64,000 nucleotides of DNA from Sisyra terminalis. Its lineage: Eukaryota > Arthropoda > Insecta > Neuroptera > Sisyridae. Below the pieces are notes generated by a model. The model made no database searches. It saw only the letters and a program-made list of their open reading frames with translations, and was not told the origin of the DNA. The DNA lies in assembly GCA_958496175.1 (NCBI GenBank), contig OY292277.1, forward strand, positions 45,085,050 to 45,149,049. The letters run 5' to 3'. Below are positions 12,438-23,000 of the stretch, in pieces. Numbering within the stretch: position 1 is the stretch's first letter; each line of letters begins with the position of its first letter. The position numbers and the translations under genes are program-made.

Positions 12438-14294
12438 TACACTCTGGTAATTTTTAATTATTAAATTTCTAACTGCTAAATAGAAGTAAGAGTCGTACAG
12501 CGTTTTGTTTACAATTTTCTCATACAAAAGAATGTCACGAAGTACAAGGATCAGTTTCAAATTTTGAACAAATTTTTGCTTTCTTTCCAAAAACATTTTA
12601 GACGTAAACAAAATTACCTTCAGACTTAAGTTTAGGAAAAAAAATATTTCTACATTATTATGTGATCTACTATTATAACTATATCACAGTAAATTAGTAC
12701 TAGCACACAAAAACTAGTACTTTTTTTGGCCACCAGACGTCGTGACCAAAGTGGTCAGTTCCCAATTACCAATTTTGGTCATAGGCTACCATGGCTTTTG
12801 TTACGAATTTAGCCTCTTGAAACTATTTCATTTTTGTGGATGAAGTCCCGAGTAAAAATACGATTGCATCAGTAAAAGAAATCATGTGTTAGACATATTA
12901 TAACTGAAACTTAAAACTTTGTATATTTTTTTTTAAAATTTCAATGTTTAAATTAGGTCGATAATGATATGCTTTTCTGTCACAATAATTTAAATAAACC
13001 GTATAGCTTCTAAAAAAAAGGCAAATAAATTTAAATTAATTGAAATACATAAATGTAATTGTTTATTATTTCGGTCTTTATTGACTCTTGAAAATTTTCC
13101 ACATATTGATAAGCCACTCCATATATGCTGGCACGTATTTGTAATCAAATATACAGAGGTAGTTAAGGGGTTAATATCCGCTGCATTATTTGTGAATATT
13201 TTCCCATTTTCCCGTCTGTTTGTGCATTTGTGGAGCTTCTCCAGACGCCCCCGACTATTTCCCGTCTCCAAACGTTTTTTGAACTTCGACTTAAGAGCTT
13301 AAATGAAATATCCCATAAAACAATACCAGTGGAGTGTGGCACTAATTGTAGATTTTTTCCACACCTAAATGACATTCTCGAAAATAAATTTTCAAAATGC
13401 ATTTCTACAAATTCCTCGACTAATCCTCAACGTTTCTATTTACATCTGCCATTCGCGTGCTTCAACGGGTCAAATGGGTCAAAGAAATAATAGGCAAAAC
13501 TAGGAAATTTTTCACCCCATATGTTTTTTTTTTTTGAAATGTGCGACATATGCATTAGAATGCGTTGCCAAGGATTTCGAGAAATTCGAACAAAACGTAT
13601 CGCCCTTTTGGGTCCCTGGGTATTGTAAAAACCGCACATTACTGGAAAATCACACCCTAATTTAATGGTGATCGAATTTATTATAGCAGACACGCGGAAT
13701 TGGTTATCGAGGGGTTGTACAAGTCAAAACGGCGTTTTGTCAGCTGTTGGAAGTGCAATTTACATACAATTAAACTTCTGCATTTTTTTTCAAAAAAAAA
13801 AAAGCTTAAAAGCATTTATGGAATAGTTCTTGTGCATTTAATGCGGATGTGACATTCGGTCGAAAAAATAAGATATGTAGACTGTTAACATTTAAGTATT
13901 GTAATGAACTCGCGTACTTAAATGTTTATTTTTAAACTTGAGAACGTTTGTTTTTGCTTCACTTTATGACAAAGCAGAAAAAAATATATTTAGTGTATAT
14001 ATAAATATAACAAATATCTTCAATTCTTAAACGTGACAATGATGTTTTTATACGGTGGGAATAAATCTTTTTTTTTTCTTCAACGAATAAAACCACTATC
14101 ATGTGTGAGAAATTTGAACACTTCATTAAGTCCTCAATGAAGTGAATATCTACGCAATTTAAAACACCTTAAAATATCTTCGGTAGTGTATATAGACGAT
14201 ATATTATAAATAGAAGAGCCAATAATCTATAGCAGTATTTACCTTTTTGTATTGATCAAAAATTTCATATAACTTCCAAATGCTTTATTTAATA
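12438..14294. other. Gene-free region with a less AT-rich block
   Basis: No gene recognised. About 13080-13700 is less AT-rich than its surroundings and contains several short overlapping open frames on both strands, none resembling a known protein. It could be conserved regulatory DNA, but the sequence alone cannot show this. Confidence 0.4.
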
Positions 14295-14333
14295 AATAAG
14301 AAGACATTTGAGGTTATTTAGGATGGTTTTTTT

Positions 14334-14369
14334 TTACGTTTCGTTACGTATCGTAACTTCATCAGGCTT
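14334..14369 (-). ncRNA. Hammerhead-ribozyme-like core, family B copy 1
   Basis: Minus strand: CTGATGA, an extra A, stem II GTTACG-ATA-CGTAAC (perfect six-pair hairpin), GAAA, then CGTA. The expected stem I partner AGC before the core has no complement after the cleavage position here (run of A), so this copy is probably not active. Confidence 0.6.
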
Positions 14370-14573
14370 CTATAAAAAATTTAAATAATTACAAAATTTG
14401 TCAATCATACGTAAATTTCAAAACTATAATAATATAGATATTATAAAATAATTGTAATTAAATAATAATAACTAACACAAAATTTCAAAATTTGCCAAAT
14501 ATTTATTTAAATAAGAAGACAATTCAGGTTGTTTAATATCGGTTTTTTTATTTAATATTTTTATTATTTAATT

Positions 14574-14610
14574 AGCTACGTTTCGTTACGTATCGTAACT
14601 TCATCAGGCT
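14574..14610 (-). ncRNA. Hammerhead-ribozyme-like motif, family B copy 2, all core elements present
   Basis: Minus strand: stem I strand AGC, CTGATGA, extra A, stem II GTTACG-ATA-CGTAAC, GAAA, self-complementary ACGT followed by A (predicted cleavage after GUA), then GCT, which pairs with AGC to close stem I. Stem III would be only the ACGT palindrome, which fits a ribozyme acting as a dimer, as known for small hammerheads of Penelope-like elements. Activity is inferred from structure only. Confidence 0.68.
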
Positions 14611-14682
14611 TCTATAAAACATTAAAATATTTACAAAATATGTCAATCATACATAAATTTCATAACTATAATAATATACATA

Positions 14683-15694
14683 TTAGACTGATTCAAAAAA
14701 AAATGATTATTTTTTTTTCTTAATTATATCGAAAATATTGTTGGGAATGGCAAAAAAAATCTTGTGAAAGTTTAGGCTCTTAATATTAATATTAAGAGGT
14801 GCCGCATCGCAAATTTCGATTTTCCATTTAAATAACATGGGAACAATATTCTCTTGCACTTTGAAATTTTATAGCTCACGTTGGTGACAATATTTCGGAA
14901 TGTCCAAGGTATATTCTTGTAGAAAATTGAACGATCTACAAAAAAGGTCTCGAACAAGTTTTTGATATATTTATTCCTGCCAAAGTTATTCGAGGTCAAA
15001 GTTGAAAGAGAAATTTTAATATTTTTTCAATTTTTTGACGCTACCATCAAAATTTATGAGAAAATTTTATAGGACTTTTTTTGTAGAGCACTTTTTTTCC
15101 TATAACTTATCTCTATAAAAGTTTTTGATATTTTTCACAGGTCCTAAGTTATTTGCATTAAATTGAAAATTCCCTGAATTATTATATTTTTTAACATATT
15201 TTTTTTATTTCAATTAAATAACTTAGGACCTGTGAAAAATATCAAAAACTTTTATAGAGATAAGTTTTAGGAAAAAAAGTGCTCTACAAAAAATTTGCTA
15301 TAAAATTTTCTCATAAAATTGATGGTTGCGTCAAAAAATTTAAGAAATATTAAAATTTTTCTTTAGTTCAACTTTGACCTCGAATAACTTTTGAAGGAAT
15401 AAATACATCAAAAGCTTGTAAGAGACCTTTTTTGTAGATCGATCGTTCAATTTTCTACAAGAATATACCTCAGTCATTCCGAAATATTGTCACCAACGTG
15501 AGCTATAAAATTCCAAAGTGCAAGAGAATATTGTTCCCATGTTATTTAAATGGAAAATCGAAATTTGCGATGCGGCACCTCTTTATATTAATATTAAGAG
15601 CTTAAACTTTCACAGGATTTTTTTTTCTCATTCCCAACATTATTTTCGATATAATTAAGAAAAAAAAATCATCATTTTTTTTAAATCAGTCTAA
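14683..15694. mobile_element. Large palindromic foldback element with TA target duplication
   Basis: A 1012-bp near-perfect inverted repeat. Ends are TTAGACTGATTCAAAA and its complement AATCAGTCTAA, flanked by TA at 14681-14682 and 15695-15696. Each arm is about 480 bp and the centre is near 15165-15212. Matching arm phrases include TTTTGATATTTTTCACAGGTC / GACCTGTGAAAAATATCAAAA. TA duplication suggests mobilisation by a Tc1/mariner-type transposase. No coding capacity. It interrupts the family B hammerhead repeat. Confidence 0.85.
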
Positions 15695-15770
15695 TACGTA
15701 TAATATAAAAATAATATAAAACCGATCTTAAACAACCTGAATTATCTTCTTATTTAATAAAAGCTGAGAT

Positions 15771-16379
15771 CTGAATTGTATCATGTGTTTTATTTAATTG
15801 TATTCCGTTACATTATTACCACATAAATCCATACCGGAATTACTTACTTAGCTATAAGGATAAAAAAAATCGAATTGCAACTTTGTTGCTAATAGTTCAT
15901 TGTAATATTAAAACAATCAAGTCGTCAGTGGATAAAATTGGAAATGAATCATTTACCTGCAATAATAAATATTCAAATATGTACTACACATTGCATATTC
16001 CGCAATTAATGTACTTATATAAAAACCACTTAATGTAGTATGGAAACTTTTGATAATTCAATCGTTAATATTCAAGTAAAACCGATCTAAAATTGCAACA
16101 GCTACCCACTTATAATGCATTGAAGATGTAAAGAAAATTTTATTGAATTTTCTTTAATAAATAATAAGCCAAAGTATCATTAACGATACCTGTTATTCTA
16201 GACAATTTTCCCTTGGGAAATTAACGGATATCCTTTCATAATTTGTAAGCTGCAATATCTTTATTGTAAATTGTTATTAAAACATTTAACGAATTTGTTT
16301 TATTCTTATCAGGAAAAATAAAATGTTTTATCAAGTAGGTTTTTCTCTGTAACTTCTGGTTTTCTAGTAGAAATTTTAT
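15771..16379. other. Gene-free AT-rich region
   Basis: No gene or recognised repeat seen. Confidence 0.4.
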
Positions 16380-16383
16380 TTTA

Positions 16384-16783
16384 GGACTTATTTTCCGCCA
16401 GTAGGCTAATAAATTTTGCCGCTCCTACTAACGTCTAAAATTCGATACCCTATTTCGTAAACATATTAATTACATTTATTCCATCAATGGATTCGCAATT
16501 TGAGCTCTATCGTTGTTATTACATCAACTTTTCCTGTGACTAGAAACTTTTTTGGCCAAATTTGCCACCCTAGGTTTCAGCCTATTTTTGTTTCGATGAT
16601 ATATTGTTCAATTCTGACCTCTGAAATTCGACACCTTATTTCGTAATCATATTAATTACGTTTATTCTATGAATGGATTCGCAATTTGTGTTCTATTGTC
16701 GTTTTGACACCAATTTTTCCTGTGACTAGCAAATTTTTAGACCAAGCTTCAGTCTATTTAGCCTACTGGTAAATCCGCCACTG
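16384..16783. mobile_element. hAT-like remnant with internal 186-bp direct repeat
   Basis: The right end reads TTAGCCTACTGGTAAATCCGCCACTG, a hAT-type terminus (complement CAGTGGCGGAT). The left part carries CGCCAGTAGGCTAATAAATT in inverse orientation. Between them a segment starting TTCGATACCCTATTTCGTAA at 16441 recurs at 16627. No transposase seen. Confidence 0.5.
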
Positions 16784-16902
16784 ACTTATAATTCTGTTTA
16801 TCTTCGATGATATATATTTAAAGTCCAAGTAGTCCAATTCCTTGTTTTTAACGGATTTGAAGATTGTGATTCTTTTCTTATATGATCTCTCAATGTTTCT
16901 AA

Positions 16903-17072
16903 AGCAGGCCTTTCACGCTTCTTGCAGTACTGCTAGTCGGACTACTAGTTGGATCGCCTAAATGATCCGAATAGTCCGACTAGACTTCCAATTTCCAACA
17001 ACACCATTCATGGTCCGACTTTAGATCCAACTTCGAAAGTTGGACTGCAAGTCGGAACGTGAATGGCCTGCT
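16903..17072. mobile_element. PIF/Harbinger-like MITE, copy 1
   Basis: A 170-bp element with inverted ends AGCAGGCC.TTCACG / CGTGAATGGCCTGCT and 3-bp target duplication TAA (16900-16902 and 17073-17075). Internal text is rich in GTCCGACT/AGTCGGAC. A second copy in opposite orientation lies at 28458-28630. The TWA target duplication points to the PIF/Harbinger group. Confidence 0.85.
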
Positions 17073-17075
17073 TAA

Positions 17076-18200
17076 GAAGTTTTACCTTTTAAGTTCCTCT
17101 GCACTGCATTCTGGAAAGACTAATGTATCTCAGTACTTTTCCTAGTTCCAATTAGTCAAACCTGCTTCTGAGGTAAATGATTGGGTCTCTGAAAATTTCC
17201 CAAGTTATGCTTACGTGGTACTATATAGTACTATGGTGATTGTAATAAATGGATAATCTTCTTCCTCTTCACATTTCTAGTTCAGTAATCTTACTAATTT
17301 CACCTCGGAATTTGAGATACTACTAGCAAAAAACCCATAGGAAACGAGATATTGGAAAAAAATGTGCAAAAAAAAAACGATTTTTGAGACCTTGGACCTC
17401 GGATTTTAATAGATGCGTACTCCCTACCATATGCATGTTTTGGGGCAACTTTTAAGATGTCAAAATACAAATTTACAACTGGATATATCAAATTCCGTGA
17501 TACATAGCTAATGTTGATTAAGATGATTGGACTATTCTTGCATAAATTTCATTCGATATTTACCCCATTAGGATGAAGATATTTTATGGTGATTCCCAGG
17601 TTTGAGAATCTTATTGGGAATCTTTTGTTATCTTCTATTATTTTATGGGAACCTGGTAGAAGTATCCTGCTAAGTAATTGTTTCATGATTATCTTTACTG
17701 AACTATAAAACCTATTGCTTTGCATTTTGACTTATACCAGTTTCTGGACTCATGAATTACATATATGATCCTACCTTAACCATAAGATCAGCTTTCGCAT
17801 TTCCCCTAATGCCACTAACAGTAATAATTCTATAGTGCCAAGTTAATTTCAATTTACTAGTTATATAAGGTTGTCATGAGTTCTGAATCTTTTATTACAT
17901 AAACTTCAAACTAAAATAACTTTGGAAAATTTATCGTATTTAATCGAAATTTGCGGCAATAAATTCGAATAACGTGATTCAATATAATGCACCTGAATTT
18001 TCTCAATGATAATGCAACCTTTCTTGATATAAAAACTATTATTGGAGATCTTTCTGTAGGTTTTACGTTTCTCAATATTTTTACTGACAATGAAGGGTTC
18101 TTGAAAACTATTGTTATGTTGTTACGACTATTTATATTGACGGATTCGTTAAAATTTGTTTTCGGACCTAAAACTATAATACATTTCTTTTTAATACACA
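17076..18200. other. Gene-free AT-rich region
   Basis: Short open frames on both strands, none recognised. Confidence 0.4.
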
Positions 18201-18720
18201 CACGTTTATTATTATAATTATTTATTTATTTTAACGGTTGTAACTATTTCGTAATTGATACTTGTCGTAACTTTTTCGATACTGATTCGATGATGATCGA
18301 TTACCCTATTTACGAGTATATTCCCATTTCCAACTTCTGGAAGGTTCGAGACTGTTCCAGGCACTTCTCGTGGTTTGGAATATTAACTATCTCCTTTCTA
18401 CCTCACTTTAAATCTCACGAAGAATGTTCTAAAACGTCTTCGTCTCTCTTCAATCCAATTGTATATTCGAAAATTATAATACAAACACGTTTATTATTAT
18501 AATTATTTATTTATTTTAACGGTTGATGATCGATTACCCTATTTATATTCCCATTTACAGCTTCTGGAAGGTTCGAGACTGTTCCTGGCACTTCTCGTGG
18601 TTTCGAAAGTTAACTATCTCCTATCTACCCTACATTTAGATCTCAGGGATGTTCTAGAATGTCTTCGTTTCCCTTCAATCCAATTGTACATTCGAAAGTT
18701 TTAATAATTAGAACTTTCCA
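18201..18720. repeat. Tandem duplication of a ~285-bp unit
   Basis: CACGTTTATTATTATAATTATTTATTTATTTTAACGGTTG starts both units, at 18201 and 18486, followed in both by GATCGATTACCCTATTTA, CTTCTGGAAGGTTCGAGACTGTTC and CTTCAATCCAATTGTA. The second unit lacks about 50 bp. Class unknown. Confidence 0.75.
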
Positions 18721-19880
18721 ATGTTCCAAGACCGCAACACTATTCTAGGTTTTCGTTTTTTCGAGAAGCTTTCCAGGACATCCCAAACTTTGAACCTTTT
18801 GATTTCTTTTAGTACTATAGCTTGTTTCTAAAAATAACTAAAATAAATGGGTTTTATCTTCACTCTTTTTAGAGATATTCAGTAACTTCCGGAATTTCGA
18901 ATTGAAAACCTTAATGTTTTCATGTAAATGCTATTTTGTACGAATGTATTTTGCAAAGGATTCATCTCCCTCGTGTTAATTCAAGTCCTGTTTGGAAAGC
19001 ACACTGTTTAAAATATGCGTATCCTGTCGCATTTAGTGACGACCTTCAAACACCCCATATCCACCCTTAAAATAAAATACGTACGCATGGTCGTGGTACA
19101 GTTTTGATTCGTTCGGCCAAACCAACTCACCTACCCTTATCAGCCACCGTCCAACGCCCGGCTCCAACCACCCCATGCGTATTTGACTACATTATATAGC
19201 AACTCACTGTTTCAAGCCTCAGCACCTAATGCACCCCGCGCCTGTCTAACTCGGAAAATGTGCGTAATTTTCCCCCAGTCATGAATATGTGTGTGTGTGC
19301 TTTTTTTCGGACTCAGGCCAACAAACGTACATTTAATATCTCTTTCTTTCGCGTTTCGAATTTGATGGATGTGTGCCATATGACCGGGGTTGGAAATGAG
19401 GGGGTTGTTTTTGGAAATAAGGGATGATGAGGCAACGCGTAAAATATCCAACGACAGCCACAATAACGATAATGATGATGCTGATGCTGATAACAAACGA
19501 CAACCCTTCTTTGCATTGTATGGAGCGAATTTCGAGAATGTATTGTAAATTAAAGCCCTTGAGTCGGCTTGTTTCGCTTTATGTGTTTGGATTAATTTCA
19601 TATTACTGCTGAAATTTGTTGCTTGAATTATTGGCAAGAGTTTCGATGTGTGTTGAATTTAAATGAATTTGTTGGAGATTTGGGATTTCAATGACTATTA
19701 ATTTTCATATGCTTCTAAAAGCTTCTATCGCATTTTTAGATTATTTTTTTTTATTCGATTCTTTTAACTGGATTGTAGTTTAAGTATATAATAGTAATTT
19801 GATTCCAAATTTAATTTCCAAAAATAAAACTCCAGGTATATCAATGCAAAATTCCCCTATCAAAATCAGAAATATTTAAT
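18721..19880. other. Gene-free stretch with an unusually GC-rich block at about 19000-19470
   Basis: The block holds C-rich phrases (CAACGCCCGGCTCCAACCACCCCATGCG), a TATATAG near 19193, GT-repeats near 19290 and GA/GT-rich text. The 141-codon minus-strand frame at 19212-19637 has no recognisable domain. Base composition differs sharply from the AT-rich flanks, so a promoter, enhancer or CpG-poor unique island is possible, for example a distal 5' exon of a neighbouring gene. Not provable from sequence. Confidence 0.35.
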
Positions 19881-19934
19881 TACTAGTAGCTACTCGTGAA
19901 ATATTCACAGCCAACACTGACACAACTAACAAAT
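19876..19934 (-). mobile_element. Terminal fragment of the element also seen at 25089-26260
   Basis: TTAATTACTAGTAGCTACTCGTGAAATATTCACAGCC.AACACTGACAC matches, in reverse, the right end near 26208-26256 (GTGTCAGTGTTAGGCTGTGAATATTTCACGGGAAGTTACTAGTTAA). A solo LTR is inserted directly after it. Confidence 0.6.
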
Positions 19935-20371
19935 TGTAACGTGACGTCTCAAAGCTGTATTGAGATGGCGTTTATTCGTTCTTTTAATTTCTTTTGGAAA
20001 TAACAATCACTTTTTTTATTACATTTGGATACACTTTTTATTACACAATTACACTTGTCAAAACAATCACTCAAACGACAATAATCACTTTTAAATCAAA
20101 TCACACTAATAATCGCTTTGTTGTAACAGAAATTCACAACTGAATTTCTATACAGAACTGTCCTGTTGTTTTGAACTGAGCGCCTTATATACCCGCAACC
20201 CAACATTCTAGAATATACTCCAATGTTCGCCAACGTTCCACCACCTATTAAATGTTTCTAGAACAATCTATATGTACATTCGCATTGGTGGGAGAGAGAA
20301 AGAAGTCACTCACCCAATCGCGTGCCGATATGGCACAAAGAGAGAGACAGACTTTGTCCCTTTCTGTTACA
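19935..20371 (-). mobile_element. Solo LTR of a gypsy-like (Ty3) retrotransposon
   Basis: A 437-bp unit with ends TGTAAC...GTTACA and a perfect 4-bp target duplication AAAT (19931-19934 and 20372-20375). On the minus strand it reads GGGTATATAAGGCGCTCAGTTC, a TATA box followed by an initiator-like TCAGTT, then AATAAA-containing text before the end (GAACGAATAAACGCC). No internal region or second LTR, so it is a recombined solo copy. The 4-bp duplication favours Ty3/gypsy over BEL or copia (usually 5 bp). Confidence 0.8.
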
Positions 20372-20873
20372 AAATGATAAAAACCGTCAATTGAATGAAA
20401 TTGAAATGACAGTTGAAACAAATGACAACAATCAGTTAACTCAAGTTTGAGACAATGATTATAATATTTGGATTTAACTCACACGTATATGTTTACATTC
20501 TTTGTTCTTTGTCCATACCGAAATATGGTACCTTTGCTTATTAATATACTGATTTTCACTACTAAATGACAAAAAGTTGAATAAAAAGCCGGTGAAAGGT
20601 TGCAATTTTTCTTGTCTATATTCTCATGTAAACAGGTTACTCTAATTCAATATAAATTTCCTGCAATTGCATATTTTTTTGGATAAACAACTTTCTTTTT
20701 AAAAGGGTTGTTTTACGACCCTTCGTAAGTAGTTGAAGGTATTAGATTCATAGCTACTTATGATCAGGACGATAAAAACATCCTAATAATGCATTTTTAA
20801 TTATGAAAAATCTTATAAAAAGAAGTAGAAATTCCATCTAAACAAAGATCTACATGTGTATACAATACATAGA

Positions 20874-21110
20874 ATATATTGCGGTCCAATTTATGTAGTA
20901 TAATTTAATATAATAATTTATAAAAACCATACCATAAACATAATTTTGAACAGAAGTTCAAACAAAAATATTCATGACGTATTGCCCAGATACGTATTTC
21001 GATTGCCAAGCGATCCTTCTCAGTGGTCATCAAGTAGTTTGGATCACTCCGTAACTGCTTTGTGATGATTCACAAAATAATCACAAAGTCAGCGAAAAAA
21101 TCTTATTTTT
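20874..21110 (-). repeat. Dispersed repeat with hammerhead-like core, family C copy 1
   Basis: Homologous to 35097-35336: shared phrases ATATATTG.GGTC, AGTTCAAACAAA, TACGTATTTCGATTGCCAAGC.ATC.TTC, CAGTGGTCATCAAGTAGT and GTCA.CGAAAAAATCT.ATTT. Confidence 0.75.
20986..21026 (-). ncRNA. Hammerhead-like core, family C copy 1 (catalytic box mutated)
   Basis: Minus strand: stem I CCA, then CTGAGAA in place of CTGATGA, stem II GATCGC-TTG-GCAATC (one G-T/C mismatch), GAAA, palindromic ATACGTAT, C, then TGG that would pair with CCA. Stem III and cleavage site are intact but the catalytic box is not, so it is probably inactive. Confidence 0.55.
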
Positions 21111-21119
21111 AAAGGTCTA

Positions 21120-22610
21120 CATATTTTTGTAATGGTTATAGAAGTCAATGAATTTAAAAGTACCAAGTACACCATATTCGGATTATTCATTCTTTTAAAT
21201 ATGTAAACAACAGTTTTTATGGCAATAATATCTCAAATTTATTTAACTTTACCCAGTCATTGGATAGGCCTGATTAATATCAATTTTTTAATTAAATATG
21301 TAATCGTTAAATATTTATTTTTCGCTGTCAAACTATATGAGCAATTATTATTAGCCCTTTCGTTAAGTCCCTTTTCAGCTTTGTTGTTTTACGTCACCAC
21401 AAAGCGATGCATCCACCCTATTATTATAGTTAAGGGTGCGTGCATTTCAATTTTATGATAGTTTTTTTTTTCGTTATTTTTATATTGCAATCAATTTTAA
21501 TGAAACCAGCTATCACGAATTCAACGGTTTAGTCTTTAAATTATGGACTAATATTTAATTAGCCAGACAACAAGGTAACGAGTAGCATTTGCGTTGAATG
21601 TTTAGTTTTGATAAACTTAAGGGTAGTTCATTAATTATTTGTTCCGGGATTTGTCTCGGGGGATTTGTAAATGGGATAAAGCATTTGGAATACATGGAAT
21701 ATTATAAATTTTTTGTGAAAGATAAACATTTAGAGGTAGGGGTGGTAAGGGGTGAGAGGTACGTTTTGGAAATGTGATATTTTTATCATATTTTCTTGAT
21801 TCAGTGTGAATTCAATGCAATTTATTTACATTCACTGTTTTTCTGGGTTTCCGAGTGGAAAAGTTAAATTTGCCCCATCCCTTGTAGATGGGGTTTGTTT
21901 TCTTCCTGGTAAAGACCGACAGAGGCGTCCGAAACATTTTTATAATTTTCATGACGTGTTAGTAGAAAAAAAAAATATTTAGTATTTTTACACTCATTTC
22001 ATGGCTTTATTTAACATGGTACCATCCATTTCTTTATATATCAATTAATATCAATTTTTCGATTACGAATTGCCATTTTAAAAAGCAAATTTTTGGGCTA
22101 TTTTCTCGAAATAACTTTTCCTTATTGGCGAAAAATTAAGATACTTAAATTTCACAAGCATTTCTTGAAACCAATTGTACACCATCAAGAGCGTTTGTCA
22201 GAGGAAAAACAGCTGACAGTCGATTGGTGCCAAGTCCAAAACTTTCAAAGTTGTGTGGAAACTGGGGTTGTTTTGGCGGAACCCAATACTTCTTCGACTG
22301 GCCTGACCTCTACTGGTAAATTGGTCCAATTTCGAGCAAAAGAGGTCTGGAATTAATTTCTGATTATTGCATAGCGACTCATGGTGCACGATATTCTTCC
22401 AGTCCTATCAGACGCATAGTAAAATCTTCCAGACCGTTTATCCTTGTTTAGTCCTTTGAACCACTTTACCAGCCCTCGACCATTAACTTATTCCATTGAT
22501 ATTTTTGTATGGGATTCATTCGTCATTGCCTGTTACTACTTGTCCTAGAAAAAAATCGAATTCTTTTCATGTGGCCAAAGATTCGCAAATGAAAATTTGA
22601 TTCAATAAAT
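21120..22610. other. Gene-free region
   Basis: Several short open frames (for example 21219-21458 and 22093-22356), none recognised. No repeat structure noticed. Confidence 0.35.
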
Positions 22611-22616
22611 TTTTGC

Positions 22617-23000
22617 GTCAACGTTAGGCTTGGCCCAACCTTGGTAATCTTCGAGATTAGCCCAAACTTAATTGCTAAGTATGCCCAAACGTATTTTTTA
22701 ATAATAATAAATAAATAATTGTTAGCTGAATTATTACATAAAACCAACTTAATGTCGAAGTTAATGGTCAAGTTATAAGGCGGGTAACCCTACGTTGGGC
22801 CAAGCTAAGGTACCCGTTATCTGGCCGAAGTTAGATTCCCCAATCTTCGACCAAGCTTGGCTTATTTTGGCATGGCCAAGGCTAGATAACCCTACTTCAA
22901 ACCAAGCCCAGGCCACCTTTAATTGGCCAATTTTAGGCTCGTCAATCTTTAACCAAGCTTGGCCCAATCATTGGCATGGCCAAGACTTTCTATCCATTTG
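22617..23000. repeat. Composite repeat built of CCAAGCTTGGCC-type units
   Basis: ACGTTAGGCTTGGCCCAACC near 22620 is inverted as CTACGTTGGGCCAAGCTAAGG near 22791, and the right half carries two ~112-bp direct units (ACCAAGCTTGGC...TTGGCATGGCCAAG near 22850 and 22958). Both strands stay open for over 190 bp because the units lack stop codons. Not a gene. Confidence 0.65.

Larger units (their letters stand above)
14295..14660 (-). repeat. Two direct copies of a ~240-bp repeat carrying hammerhead-like cores
   Basis: Two units read AATAAGAAGACA.TT.AGGTT..TTA, then ACGTTTCGTTACGTATCGTAACTTCATCAGGCTTCTATAAAA, then TGTCAATCATAC.TAAATTTCA.AACTATAATAATATA, at about 14295-14502 and 14503-14680. A further, inverted end of the same family (ACAACCTGAATTATCTTCTTATTTA) follows at about 15720-15760, beyond the inserted palindromic element. 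Arrangement recalls the terminal repeats of Penelope-like retroelements, but no reverse transcriptase or GIY-YIG endonuclease is present. Confidence 0.7.

Noticed and set aside
19212..19637. 141-codon minus-strand open frame
   Set aside because: Lies in a GC-rich block where stops are rarer; translation is low-complexity (SASASSLSLLWLS, HTHIHD) and another frame overlaps it. No family match.
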